Assembly (NCBI GenBank): GCA_043769845.1
Contig: JAYVIX010000045.1
Coordinates: 1 to 8,862, forward strand
Direction: 5' to 3'
Length of the DNA: 8,862 bases
Origin: UBA9547 sp043769845
GTDB taxonomy: Bacteria > Bacteroidota > Bacteroidia > Cytophagales > UBA9547
Shown: in pieces, positions 1 to 6,297 of the stretch
How the letters are laid out: the number at the start of each line of letters is the position of its first letter
Numbering within the stretch: position 1 is the first letter of the stretch
Translations under genes and position numbers: made by a program
The notes under the pieces: model-generated
Told to the model about the DNA's origin: nothing
Seen by the model: the letters and a program-made list of their open reading frames with translations, nothing else
Database searches by the model: none

Positions 1-1
1 C

Positions 2-739
2 GTAAGTGTATTCCTCTTTTCTTCGTGCAAAAAAACGAAAGACCTTGAATTTACTCCTCTATCAAAATCGTCAGCAAAAACAGAAGTAAAACTAAACGAG
101 GGCGAAAACCCTAATTTTAAATACACAGACTTTTATGACGATGGGTCTGAGTATACCGATTATGAAACCGATTCTACGAGTAACCTAAGAACAGCGGCAA
201 AACCAAAAATAAGAGTCCCATACGCAATATCAATCAAAGGCAACGATTTAGTGTACGTATCGCCAAAGGAGGGAACAAAAATTATACTCAGATCACCAAA
301 TGGGCATTACTCATTAAAAATAGATTCGAAAGGTAATTTGTTCTGTTATAATGGAAAATTAGATATTTCACAAATGAAAGCCGAGGGTGCAGGTAGAAGG
401 GGTATAAATATTAATAGTGTTGATGGTCAACCTAATAATGATCTTTTTGCATCGTGGGAAAATAACGTGCCAGATCTTGACATAAAAAGATACTATTGGT
501 ATGTGGTACCTTATTTGTCAAGGGGTGTAAGACCATATGCTTTTTATTTTCATAAAGACGGCAACTTTTCTTTACGCGACTACGATACATTTAGAGTTCT
601 TTGGATGATGCAAACTACTGGAAGTCCTAAAGGTGGTGTTACGTTGGAACTACAAAACAATGGAAACTTACTCTTATTAGATGTTTCTGAAAAATTAGTT
701 TGGGCATCAAACGCTTATTGGGAAGCCCGCAATTACTAG
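2..739 (+). CDS. Bulb-type lectin domain lipoprotein, 5' end cut by window
   Basis: The frame is open from the first bases, so the true start lies upstream and 245 residues are visible. The visible N-terminus (VSVFLFSSCKK) is the end of a lipoprotein signal peptide; codon 9 (bases 26-28) is the probable lipidated Cys, implying a surface or periplasmic lipoprotein. An acidic, Tyr/Asp/Ser-rich linker follows to about residue 65. Three B-lectin (beta-prism II) repeats then have cores near residues 108-116 (DSKGNLFCY), 184-192 (HKDGNFSLR) and 218-226 (QNNGNLLLL), the last followed by LVWASN at 232-237, a classic end of such repeats. Each keeps the central Asn, but the mannose-site pattern QxDxNxVxY is incomplete in all three, so sugar binding is uncertain. 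The last residues (about YWEARNY) appear to be out-of-frame translation of the adjoining NmrA remnant, so the native C-terminus may be lost. The GTG at 251 is internal. The ligand is unknown; the fold call is fairly secure. Confidence 0.75.
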   Translation, partial: VSVFLFSSCKKTKDLEFTPLSKSSAKTEVKLNEGENPNFKYTDFYDDGSEYTDYETDSTSNLRTAAKPKIRVPYAISIKGNDLVYVSPKEGTKIILRSPNGHYSLKIDSKGNLFCYNGKLDISQMKAEGAGRRGININSVDGQPNNDLFASWENNVPDLDIKRYYWYVVPYLSRGVRPYAFYFHKDGNFSLRDYDTFRVLWMMQTTGSPKGGVTLELQNNGNLLLLDVSEKLVWASNAYWEARNY

Positions 740-920
740 GATTGATTTCAAAGACGAAGATGCAGAAAGGGGCATGATTAGAGCAGGATTGCCAGGCGAT
801 GTACTAAAAAAATTTACGGAAATGGGTAAAGCCATACGTGAATGCAAATTAGCGGAAGATTTCCATAAGAATCGCCCGAGCACGCTTGGCACTTCCAAAC
901 TGACGTATTTTGCCAAATAA
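714..920 (+). pseudogene. C-terminal remnant of an NmrA/SDR-like NAD(P)-binding protein
   Basis: A reading frame shifted by one from the lectin frame gives protein-like sequence: IGKPAITRIDFKDED from about 717, then AERGMIRAGLPGDVLKKF, EMGKAIRECKLAEDF and a final KLTYFAK before TAA at 918-920. From memory this matches the C-terminal substrate-side region of NmrA-type atypical short-chain dehydrogenases: the 'LGKP' strand, a 'GMIxAGLP' helix, 'EMxxAIxxGKL' and a terminal 'DFAK'. The Rossmann domain (GxxGxxG) and any start codon are absent upstream, where the DNA encodes the lectin instead. It is therefore a roughly 65-residue truncated relic. The join lies around 710-720, inside the overlap with the lectin's 3' end. 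The identification relies on remembered family patterns and needs a profile search; that the frame is coding-like is clearer. Confidence 0.55.
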
Positions 921-961
921 TTTGCTTTTGCGTCTAACTCCTAATTGTTAGATAATAAATA

Positions 962-996
962 AAAACCGTGGGCTGTGACTTACAACCCACGGTTTT
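962..996 (+). terminator. Strong intrinsic terminator hairpin
   Basis: AAAACCGTGGG (962-972) pairs perfectly with CCCACGGTTTT (986-996), an 11-bp stem. Inside it, after one mismatch, TGT (974-976) can pair with ACA (982-984), leaving a 5-base loop. The A-tract on the left and T-tract on the right make it usable from either direction. It lies 41 bases after the stop of the NmrA remnant and probably once terminated that gene; it now ends the lectin transcript. Confidence 0.8.
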
Positions 997-1028
997 ATTC
1001 AAAAAAACACAACACGTCATACCTGACC

Positions 1029-1057
1029 GCGCCTTGATTCTATCCTGAATCAAACGC
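1029..1057. repeat. Inverted repeat / hairpin, function unknown
   Basis: TTGATTC (1034-1040) pairs with GAATCAA (1047-1053) across a 6-base loop. The stem extends as GCG (1029-1031) with CGC (1055-1057) if the base at 1032 is bulged; the 1033/1054 pair is C/A on the + strand but G-U on the - strand, so the structure is stronger in a - strand transcript. There is no adjacent T-run, so it is not a typical terminator. Confidence 0.5.
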
Positions 1058-1341
1058 TCCAATTCCAAGCTTTCGACAAAAGTCAAGTTCGAAAAATAGA
1101 GATGATGTACGCATTTAAGCTTTTGTTTGAACTTTTGAAATAAACCAATATTTTCATTTGAGAAACTATCCTTTTAGTGGACAAAAAGGGGAATATTTTT
1201 GGCTTTCATATTGTCCTTCATGCTATTTGTCACACTTTGGATATTTGCGATAACTACATAACTAAACTTTAACATTCTGCCTGTAGTAGATTTTTTTGTT
1301 AAACAAACAGACATTCCTTAAATTGAAATACCAATATAGTC

Positions 1342-1384
1342 CTCGTTTGCAACAAGGGCTCACGAGAACAGCGTTTCCAACGCT
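1342..1384. repeat. Two tandem REP-like palindromes
   Basis: Two small hairpins of the same design lie 13 bases apart. CTCGTT-TGC-AACAAG spans 1342-1356 with one stem mismatch. AGCGTT-TCC-AACGCT spans 1370-1384 with a perfect 6-bp stem. Both share the core GTT-TNC-AAC with a three-base loop. They are enclosed by ATATAGTCC (1334-1342) and GGACTATAT (1419-1427), a perfect 9-bp inverted repeat. Paired short palindromes in intergenic DNA resemble REP/BIME elements mobilised by RAYT transposases; no such transposase is in the window. A structured RNA leader is the alternative. Confidence 0.5.
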
Positions 1385-1430
1385 ACAAAACAATACCAAA
1401 AACATTCGACATCAAAAGGGACTATATATC

Positions 1431-1479
1431 CCGACAATATACCGAGTATAAGCCGACAATACCCCGACTATATACCGAC
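1431..1479. repeat. Five-unit 11-bp-phased CCGAC repeat
   Basis: CCGAC or CCGAG begins at 1431, 1442, 1453, 1464 and 1475, exactly 11 bases apart each time. The six-base spacers are AT-rich (AATATA, TATAAG, AATACC, TATATA). The approximate unit is CCGACaATAta. It ends about 120 bases before the peptidase start. It could be a multi-site operator, with sites on one helix face at roughly one turn each, or merely a decayed tandem repeat. Confidence 0.7.
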
Positions 1480-1600
1480 CCATACACAACAAACCACTCA
1501 CCAAACCCTAGCAATTCCCCCAAGAATTCCCAAATTGCGTGCGCAAAAAATAGTGGTCAAAAACCATTCACTAACGACTATTCACTCTCAACTAAAACAC

Positions 1601-3292
1601 ATGCGCAGCTTCACTTCCACAGAACTAAAAATAAACACCTGGGACGACATCAAATTCTATTTCGAGAACCTGCTAGACCGTACCCTCAGCACCCACGACC
1701 AATACCACCAATGGCTCCGCGACCGTAGCGAGTTGGAGTCGGTCATTTCCGAAGACATGGCTTGGCGTTACGTGCGCATGAGTTGCGACACCGCCAACGA
1801 AGACAAAGTGAATGCCTACAACTATTTCGTATCCGAGATAGAACCACAAATATCGCCCCTCTCTAACCAGCTAGACGAGAAGGCACTTGCCTCGCCCTTC
1901 CGCAAGGAACTGAAAGGCCAAGCGTTCGAGATCATGTTCCGTAGCATGGACAAGAACACCCAAATCTTCCGCGAAGCCAACGTACCATTGTTTGCCGAAC
2001 TCTCGCAAGAGTCCCAAAAATACGGAGCCATTGTAGGCGCCATGACCGTGCAAATGGACGGCCAAGAAGTGACTCTTCAAAAAGCATCAGACAAACTGCA
2101 AAGCACCAATCGCCAAGAACGCGAAGAGACGTATTACAAAATCAACGAACGCAGGTTGCAGGATTCAGGAAGTCTGAATGAACTGTACCACAACCTGATT
2201 ATAAAACGCCACCAAGTCGCCCAAAATGCCGACTTTGCCAACTTTCGTGATTACATGTTCAGCGCCATGGGTAGGTTCGATTACACCAAGGAAGATTGTT
2301 TTGCCTTCCACGAAGCCGTACAAAACGAAATCGTGCCATTGCTGAATATTTTAGCCAACGACCGCAAAGAAAAACTACAGCTATCCGAACTCCGTCCTTG
2401 GGATTTGAGTGTAGACAAATCGGGCAAAGCACCGCTGAAACCCTTCGATTCCGCGCCCGAACTCCTAGAAAAAACCATTACCTGTTTCGACAAGCTCGAC
2501 ACGTTCCTTGGCGATTGTCTGCGCGAAATGCAGAAGCTAAACCGTTTCGACCTTGAATCGCGCAAAGGCAAAGCACCTGGAGGCTACAATTACCCGATGG
2601 AAGAAACTGGCTATCCGTTCATCTTCATGAATGCCACCAGCAACTTCCGCGACATGATCACCCTTCTTCACGAAGGAGGTCATGCGGTACATTCGGTACT
2701 GACAAAAGACCTAGAATTGAACAGTTTCCGTGGCTTCACCTCCGAAGTAGCCGAATTGGCGTCCATGAGCATGGAACTTATCACGATGGATCATTGGGAT
2801 CTCTTCTTCCCAAACGAGGATGACCTGAAACGTGCCAAACGCCAACACTTAGAGTCGATTCTCGAAACACTTCCTTGGGTAGCTACTATCGACAAGTTCC
2901 AACACTGGATCTACGAAAACCCCAACCACACCACCGAAGAGCGCACAGCCGAGTGGAACAAACTCCATTCTTCTTTCAGCTCCAACGTGTTAGACTGGTC
3001 GGGCTTGCAAAGCTTCAAAGACAACATTTGGCAAAAGCAATTGCACCTATACGAAGTGCCATTCTACTACATTGAATACGGTATCGCCCAACTAGGTGCA
3101 ATAGCGGTGTGGAAAAACTATAAAGAAAACCCGAAAGAAGGATTGAAACAGTATTTAGCAGCGCTTTCGTTAGGCTATACCAAACCCATCAAAGAAATCT
3201 ACTCCACCGCAGGCATCCGTTTCGACTTCTCGAAAGCCTACATAAGCGAATTAATGAGTTTTGTGAAAGAGGAATTGGAGTTGTTGAAATAG
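1601..3292 (+). CDS. M3 family oligoendopeptidase (PepF-like zinc metallopeptidase)
   Basis: The 563-residue product is the normal length for M3B oligoendopeptidases, probably cytoplasmic enzymes that cut short peptides. The zinc site is intact: HEGGH at residues 357-361 gives two His ligands and the catalytic Glu358, and Glu385 in AELASMSME, 24 residues after the second His, is the third ligand. Just upstream, GGYNYP...GYPFIFMN and NFRDMITL are typical of the family. Near the C-terminus, FYYIEYGIAQLGA carries the tyrosines expected over the active site. There is no signal peptide. I chose the ATG at 1601 (MRSFTSTELKINTWDD), where family members usually begin; an in-frame TTG at 1535 would add 22 residues that do not look native. 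The upstream region is A-rich, with no strong Shine-Dalgarno. Codons look richer in G/C third positions (TTC, GCC, AAC, CAC) than in the genes on either side, perhaps from high expression. The function is secure; natural substrates are not known. Confidence 0.93.
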   Translation: MRSFTSTELKINTWDDIKFYFENLLDRTLSTHDQYHQWLRDRSELESVISEDMAWRYVRMSCDTANEDKVNAYNYFVSEIEPQISPLSNQLDEKALASPFRKELKGQAFEIMFRSMDKNTQIFREANVPLFAELSQESQKYGAIVGAMTVQMDGQEVTLQKASDKLQSTNRQEREETYYKINERRLQDSGSLNELYHNLIIKRHQVAQNADFANFRDYMFSAMGRFDYTKEDCFAFHEAVQNEIVPLLNILANDRKEKLQLSELRPWDLSVDKSGKAPLKPFDSAPELLEKTITCFDKLDTFLGDCLREMQKLNRFDLESRKGKAPGGYNYPMEETGYPFIFMNATSNFRDMITLLHEGGHAVHSVLTKDLELNSFRGFTSEVAELASMSMELITMDHWDLFFPNEDDLKRAKRQHLESILETLPWVATIDKFQHWIYENPNHTTEERTAEWNKLHSSFSSNVLDWSGLQSFKDNIWQKQLHLYEVPFYYIEYGIAQLGAIAVWKNYKENPKEGLKQYLAALSLGYTKPIKEIYSTAGIRFDFSKAYISELMSFVKEELELLK

Positions 3293-3298
3293 GGGTTC

Positions 3299-3333
3299 AG
3301 TAGTAAGTAGCAGGTATCAAGTATTTAGACAAG
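3299..3333. repeat. Degenerate heptamer (period-7) intergenic repeat
   Basis: Starting 6 bases after the peptidase stop codon, the sequence reads as consecutive 7-mers: AGTAGTA, AGTAGCA, GGTATCA, AGTATTT, AGACAAG. The first three fit RGTA(G/T)(C/T)A, and later units decay. It resembles the AGTAT/AGTAG-rich arrays I associate with Bacteroidota intergenic DNA, and a related period-7 array lies at 7655-7700. The serine hydrolase starts 22 bases later. Confidence 0.55.
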
Positions 3334-3355
3334 ACACATTTTGAGGGACTAGAAA

Positions 3356-4408
3356 ATGACTAAAAAAGAAAAATCATTGCAGGTAGTCTTGGACAAAACT
3401 GTGGATGGCAAGAAAGTATTTGGAACATCCTTCTCTGTAAAAAAGGGGGATGAATCTTGGCAGAGTGCTTCTGGAAATTTCAGCATCGACCAATCCTATT
3501 TTATTGCCAGTACTACAAAATTATTTACTACTGCCATTATTCTAAGGTTGGAGTCGGAAGGCAAATTAAATCTTGGTGATAAAATCAACCACTATTTGGA
3601 AAGTCAAATTGTAAATGGGTTGCACATTTATAAATCAAAGGACTATTCCAACGAAATAACCATTCAGCATTTATTAGCACACACATCGGGGCTTCCAGAC
3701 TATTTTCAAAACAAAGGCGCAAATGGAAAAAGTTTGGAAGAAGAAATCGTAAATGGGAACGACCAGTCTTGGACTTTTGAACAATCGATTGAAAAAACCA
3801 AGGCAATGAAGCCTCTTTTCGCGCCCGGCACAAAGAATAAAGCGCATTATTCTGATACCAATTTTCAGTTGCTCGGCAAAATTATTGAAACTATAACCGG
3901 TAAATCGTATTCCGAAAACTGTGTTGATTACATCATTCAACCACTCCACTTAACAAAAACATATCTTTATCAGGACTCAACAGACACTACCCCAAAAACA
4001 CTTTATTACAAGTCTAACGAACTGCACATACCCAAAGCGATGGCTTCGTTTGGGCCAGATGGAGGCATGGTTTCTACATCTTCAGATATGCTTGTGTTTA
4101 TTGAGGCGTTTTTTTCAGGTAAACTATTTCCTGCTACCTACATAGCTGGGCTGCAAGAATGGAACAATATTTTTTTTCCAATGCAATCTGGAATCGGAAT
4201 CCACAAGTTTAAACTTCCTTGGCTATTCAATCCGACTGGTGCCATTCCTTATTTTATCGGACACTCTGGGCTGTCGGGCGCATTGGCTTTTTATAGTCCA
4301 AAGGAAAACTTGTACGTGGTTGGGACTGTCAACCAGATTGCGCATCCTGACACAGCCTTTAGGACAATGATAAAATTGACACAAATCTTGAAAAAGAATT
4401 TTTCGTAA
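3356..4408 (+). CDS. Serine hydrolase, class C beta-lactamase / DD-peptidase fold
   Basis: The 350-residue product belongs to the beta-lactamase-related serine hydrolases (Pfam Beta-lactamase; AmpC, EstB, DD-peptidase relatives). Motif 1 is S52-T-T-K55 (FIASTTKLFTTAI), giving the nucleophile Ser52 and general base Lys55. LLAHTSGLPDY at 106-116 is a strong family signature. Motif 2 is Y165-S-D in HYSDTNFQLLGKIIE, with Asp in place of the usual Asn. Motif 3 is H303-S-G in IGHSGLSGALAFYSP, replacing KTG as in many esterase-like members. No signal peptide or membrane segment is visible, unusual because many relatives are exported; a TAG codon lies just one codon before the AAA preceding the ATG, so no upstream extension is possible. 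GAGGG at 3343-3347 is a possible ribosome binding site. The antitoxin starts 21 bases downstream, so co-transcription is plausible. It may be an esterase, amidase or peptidase; true beta-lactamase activity is not implied. Confidence 0.88.
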   Translation: MTKKEKSLQVVLDKTVDGKKVFGTSFSVKKGDESWQSASGNFSIDQSYFIASTTKLFTTAIILRLESEGKLNLGDKINHYLESQIVNGLHIYKSKDYSNEITIQHLLAHTSGLPDYFQNKGANGKSLEEEIVNGNDQSWTFEQSIEKTKAMKPLFAPGTKNKAHYSDTNFQLLGKIIETITGKSYSENCVDYIIQPLHLTKTYLYQDSTDTTPKTLYYKSNELHIPKAMASFGPDGGMVSTSSDMLVFIEAFFSGKLFPATYIAGLQEWNNIFFPMQSGIGIHKFKLPWLFNPTGAIPYFIGHSGLSGALAFYSPKENLYVVGTVNQIAHPDTAFRTMIKLTQILKKNFS

Positions 4409-4429
4409 CTTTATTCAAAACTAAAGCTT

Positions 4430-4669
4430 ATGGAAGCGATACGTCAATATGCGACTGTTCACAACAACACGCTTACCCTCATTCATTTGCCTGACAAAAT
4501 GAATGAAATGGAGGTAGAGATTATTGTGATGCCCAAAGATGAATATTCAACAACTGGAAAAAGAATAAAACTATCCTCGTTGAAAGGTTCTATGATTCCT
4601 GAATCAGAAAATTCTATCGACACTCAGTTAAAATCCATAAGAGACGAATGGGAGAGGCCTTTATTTTAG
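4430..4669 (+). CDS. Antitoxin of a VapBC-type toxin-antitoxin pair
   Basis: This 79-residue protein has a beta-rich N-terminus (MEAIRQYATVHNNTLTLIHL, then a hydrophobic strand MEVEIIVMP). That layout is common in small Bacteroidota antitoxins that partner PIN toxins: an N-terminal dimerising and DNA-binding part and a C-terminal toxin-neutralising tail. The tail reads LSSLKGSM...IDTQLKSIRDEWERPLF; the 'LKG...LxxIRxEWE' pattern recurs in such antitoxins. Its last 22 bases overlap the toxin start at 4648, the usual arrangement for translational coupling. By analogy the protein would bind its own promoter and repress the pair; no operator is evident in the 21-base gap upstream. The assignment rests mostly on size, layout and partner, as the N-terminus is not a clear AbrB, RHH or Phd match by eye. 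Confidence 0.75.
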   Translation: MEAIRQYATVHNNTLTLIHLPDKMNEMEVEIIVMPKDEYSTTGKRIKLSSLKGSMIPESENSIDTQLKSIRDEWERPLF

Positions 4670-5037
4670 ACACATCGGCTGTGATAAAGTATCTTAAAAA
4701 GACTTTTCCTGACAAAGGGTTGTTTTACATAGACTCTGTTATAGATTTAGATACTTCTATTTCAGTCATTTCACGAATGGAACTCTTGGGATGGAAAGGC
4801 AATGAGCATGACTATGAATCTGCAAAGATATTCGTGGCTAATGTAGACATCATACCAATGACAGAAGCAATCATTCTGAAAACAATCGAAGTTAGAAGAG
4901 AATACAAATTGAAACTACCAGACGCAATTATTGCCTCCACTGCTTTGGTTTTGAATCGAACACTTTTGGCTGACAATGATTTGGATTTTCTTCGAGTTCC
5001 CAATTTGAAATACATCAATCCAAGAACCATTTCTTAA
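4648..5037 (+). CDS. vapC: PIN-domain toxin, VapC-like ribonuclease
   Basis: The 129-residue product is a single PIN domain, the fold of VapC toxins, Mg/Mn-dependent endoribonucleases that typically cut tRNA or rRNA to stop growth. The acidic site is complete: Asp8 in FILDTSAVIKYL, Glu45 in SVISRMELLGW, Asp92 in KLPDAIIASTAL, and Asp113 in LLADNDLDF, which corresponds to the usual NxxDF motif. The ATG at 4648 lies inside the antitoxin gene, giving a 22-base overlap (+1 relative frame), so toxin translation is likely coupled to that of the antitoxin. With all catalytic residues present, it looks functional rather than decayed. It ends 61 bases before trpB. The RNA target cannot be told from sequence. 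Confidence 0.9.
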   Translation: MGEAFILDTSAVIKYLKKTFPDKGLFYIDSVIDLDTSISVISRMELLGWKGNEHDYESAKIFVANVDIIPMTEAIILKTIEVRREYKLKLPDAIIASTALVLNRTLLADNDLDFLRVPNLKYINPRTIS

Positions 5038-5068
5038 TATTCCCAAAACAATTCCAAGCCCAACAGTG

Positions 5069-5076
5069 TATATTTG
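5069..5076 (+). promoter_or_regulatory. Candidate Bacteroidota -7 box for trpB
   Basis: TATATTTG matches the Bacteroidota TAnnTTTG -7 consensus exactly and ends 22 bases before the trpB ATG, which would give a leader of roughly 15 bases. No convincing TTTG -33 element is seen at the expected distance upstream, so the call rests on the -7 box alone. It suggests trpB is transcribed separately from the toxin-antitoxin pair. Confidence 0.45.
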
Positions 5077-5098
5077 TTGCAGTAAATAAGAAAACACG

Positions 5099-6292
5099 AT
5101 GTCAGATTTCGCAGTAGATGAAAGAGGGTTTTATGGCAGCTTCGGAGGTGCATTTATCCCAGAAATGCTTTACCCAAACGTGGAAGAGTTAAGAGAAAAG
5201 TATCTTGACATTATCGAAGAAGAATCTTTCCAAAAAGAATGGAGGGATTTGTTGCGTGATTATGTCGGTCGTCCTACTCCGCTTTTCTATGCTAAGCGTC
5301 TTTCTTCGAAATACAAGACCAACATCTACCTGAAACGCGAAGACCTTTGCCACACTGGTGCGCATAAAGTAAATAATACATTAGGTCAAATTATCCTTGC
5401 CAAACGTCTAGGCAAAACCAGAATTATTGCCGAAACAGGTGCAGGACAACATGGAGTAGCCACCGCCACCGCTTGCGCACTTATGGGCATGAAATGTATC
5501 ATCTACATGGGTGAGATAGACATCGAACGCCAAGCGCCTAATGTACAGCGAATGAAAATTCTAGGCGCAGAAGTTCGCGCTGCTACATGCGGAAGCAAAA
5601 CCCTGAAAGATGCGACCAACGAAGCCATGCGAGACTGGATCAGTAATCCAGAAGATACGCACTATATCATTGGCTCGGTAGTAGGTCCGCATCCATTTCC
5701 TGACATGGTCGCTAGATTTCAATCTGTTATTAGTGAGGAAATTAGAAAACAATTAGAAGAAAAGACTGGCAACCCAGATCCTGATTATGTCATCGCTTGC
5801 GTAGGCGGAGGCAGCAATGCAGCTGGCGCATTTTATCATTTCCTAGACAGACCAAATGTTCAATTGGTGGCAGCAGAAGCCGCTGGATTGGGCGTTCTTT
5901 CTGGTTATTCGGCTGCGACTACTGTACTTGGCAAGCCAGGTGTATTGCATGGTAGCCGCACACTTTTGATGCAAACGGAAGATGGACAAGTAGTAGAACC
6001 TCATTCTATTTCAGCAGGTTTAGATTACCCTGGCATTGGCCCTGTTCACGCACATTTGTTTGAAACCGGTCGCGCCAAGTTCTATGCCATTACGGATGAG
6101 GAAGCGTTAGATGGCGTAAAAGAATTGAGTCGTTTAGAAGGAATTATACCTGCGCTAGAAACTGCCCATGCAACTGCGGTATTAAAAAAGATGCAATTCA
6201 AACAAAATGATGTGGTCGTAATTAATATTTCTGGTCGTGGCGACAAAGACATGAATACCTACATGAAACACGAAGCTTTTTTCAATAATTAA
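5099..6292 (+). CDS. trpB: Tryptophan synthase beta subunit
   Basis: The 397-residue protein is full-length TrpB, the PLP enzyme that condenses indole with L-serine to form L-tryptophan in an alpha2-beta2 complex with TrpA. Visible landmarks are the N-terminal GFYGSFGGAFIPEML, GRPTPL at 58-63, the PLP Schiff-base Lys90 in HTGAHKVNNTLGQ, catalytic Glu112 in AETGAGQHGVATA, the phosphate-binding loop GGGSNAAG at 236-243, and a C-terminal SGRGDKDM. These features match the TrpA-dependent TrpB1 type rather than the longer TrpB2. The ATG follows an A-rich leader (AATAAGAAAACACG). No other trp gene is in the window: a VapBC pair lies upstream and a helicase downstream, whereas Bacteroidota often keep trpB with trpA, trpF and trpC. 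TrpA must therefore be encoded elsewhere, or trpB has been relocated or duplicated. The function is secure. Confidence 0.97.
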   Translation: MSDFAVDERGFYGSFGGAFIPEMLYPNVEELREKYLDIIEEESFQKEWRDLLRDYVGRPTPLFYAKRLSSKYKTNIYLKREDLCHTGAHKVNNTLGQIILAKRLGKTRIIAETGAGQHGVATATACALMGMKCIIYMGEIDIERQAPNVQRMKILGAEVRAATCGSKTLKDATNEAMRDWISNPEDTHYIIGSVVGPHPFPDMVARFQSVISEEIRKQLEEKTGNPDPDYVIACVGGGSNAAGAFYHFLDRPNVQLVAAEAAGLGVLSGYSAATTVLGKPGVLHGSRTLLMQTEDGQVVEPHSISAGLDYPGIGPVHAHLFETGRAKFYAITDEEALDGVKELSRLEGIIPALETAHATAVLKKMQFKQNDVVVINISGRGDKDMNTYMKHEAFFNN

Positions 6293-6297
6293 AAATA

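Larger units (their letters stand above)
997..1600. other. Gene-free intergenic stretch with repeats and hairpins
   Basis: I find no convincing protein frame on either strand and no tRNA or rRNA between the terminator and the peptidase start. The content is structural: an inverted repeat at 1029-1057, two REP-like palindromes at 1342-1384 inside a 9-bp inverted repeat (1334-1342 with 1419-1427), and five CCGAC/G units spaced 11 bases apart at 1431-1479. From 997 to about 1330 the sequence is AT-rich; apart from the 1029-1057 hairpin I see nothing definite in it. From about 1480 it is C- and A-rich and poor in G on the + strand. No clear TAnnTTTG box was found for the peptidase; the nearest (GATATTTG at 1240-1247) has one mismatch and lies far upstream. 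Confidence 0.6.

Noticed and set aside
251..739. GTG at 251 as the start of a 162-residue protein
   Set aside because: The same frame is open to base 2 and encodes a lipobox and linker upstream, so this GTG is an internal Val codon.
1431..1479. CRISPR array
   Set aside because: The units are only 11 bases with no unique spacers of 25-40 bases and no cas genes nearby.
1535..1600. TTG at 1535 as the peptidase start
   Set aside because: It adds 22 residues without family resemblance; the ATG at 1601 matches the usual N-terminus.
997..1600. tRNA or rRNA gene in the gene-free stretch
   Set aside because: No cloverleaf, T-loop consensus (GGTTCGAATCC-like) or CCA end was seen on either strand.
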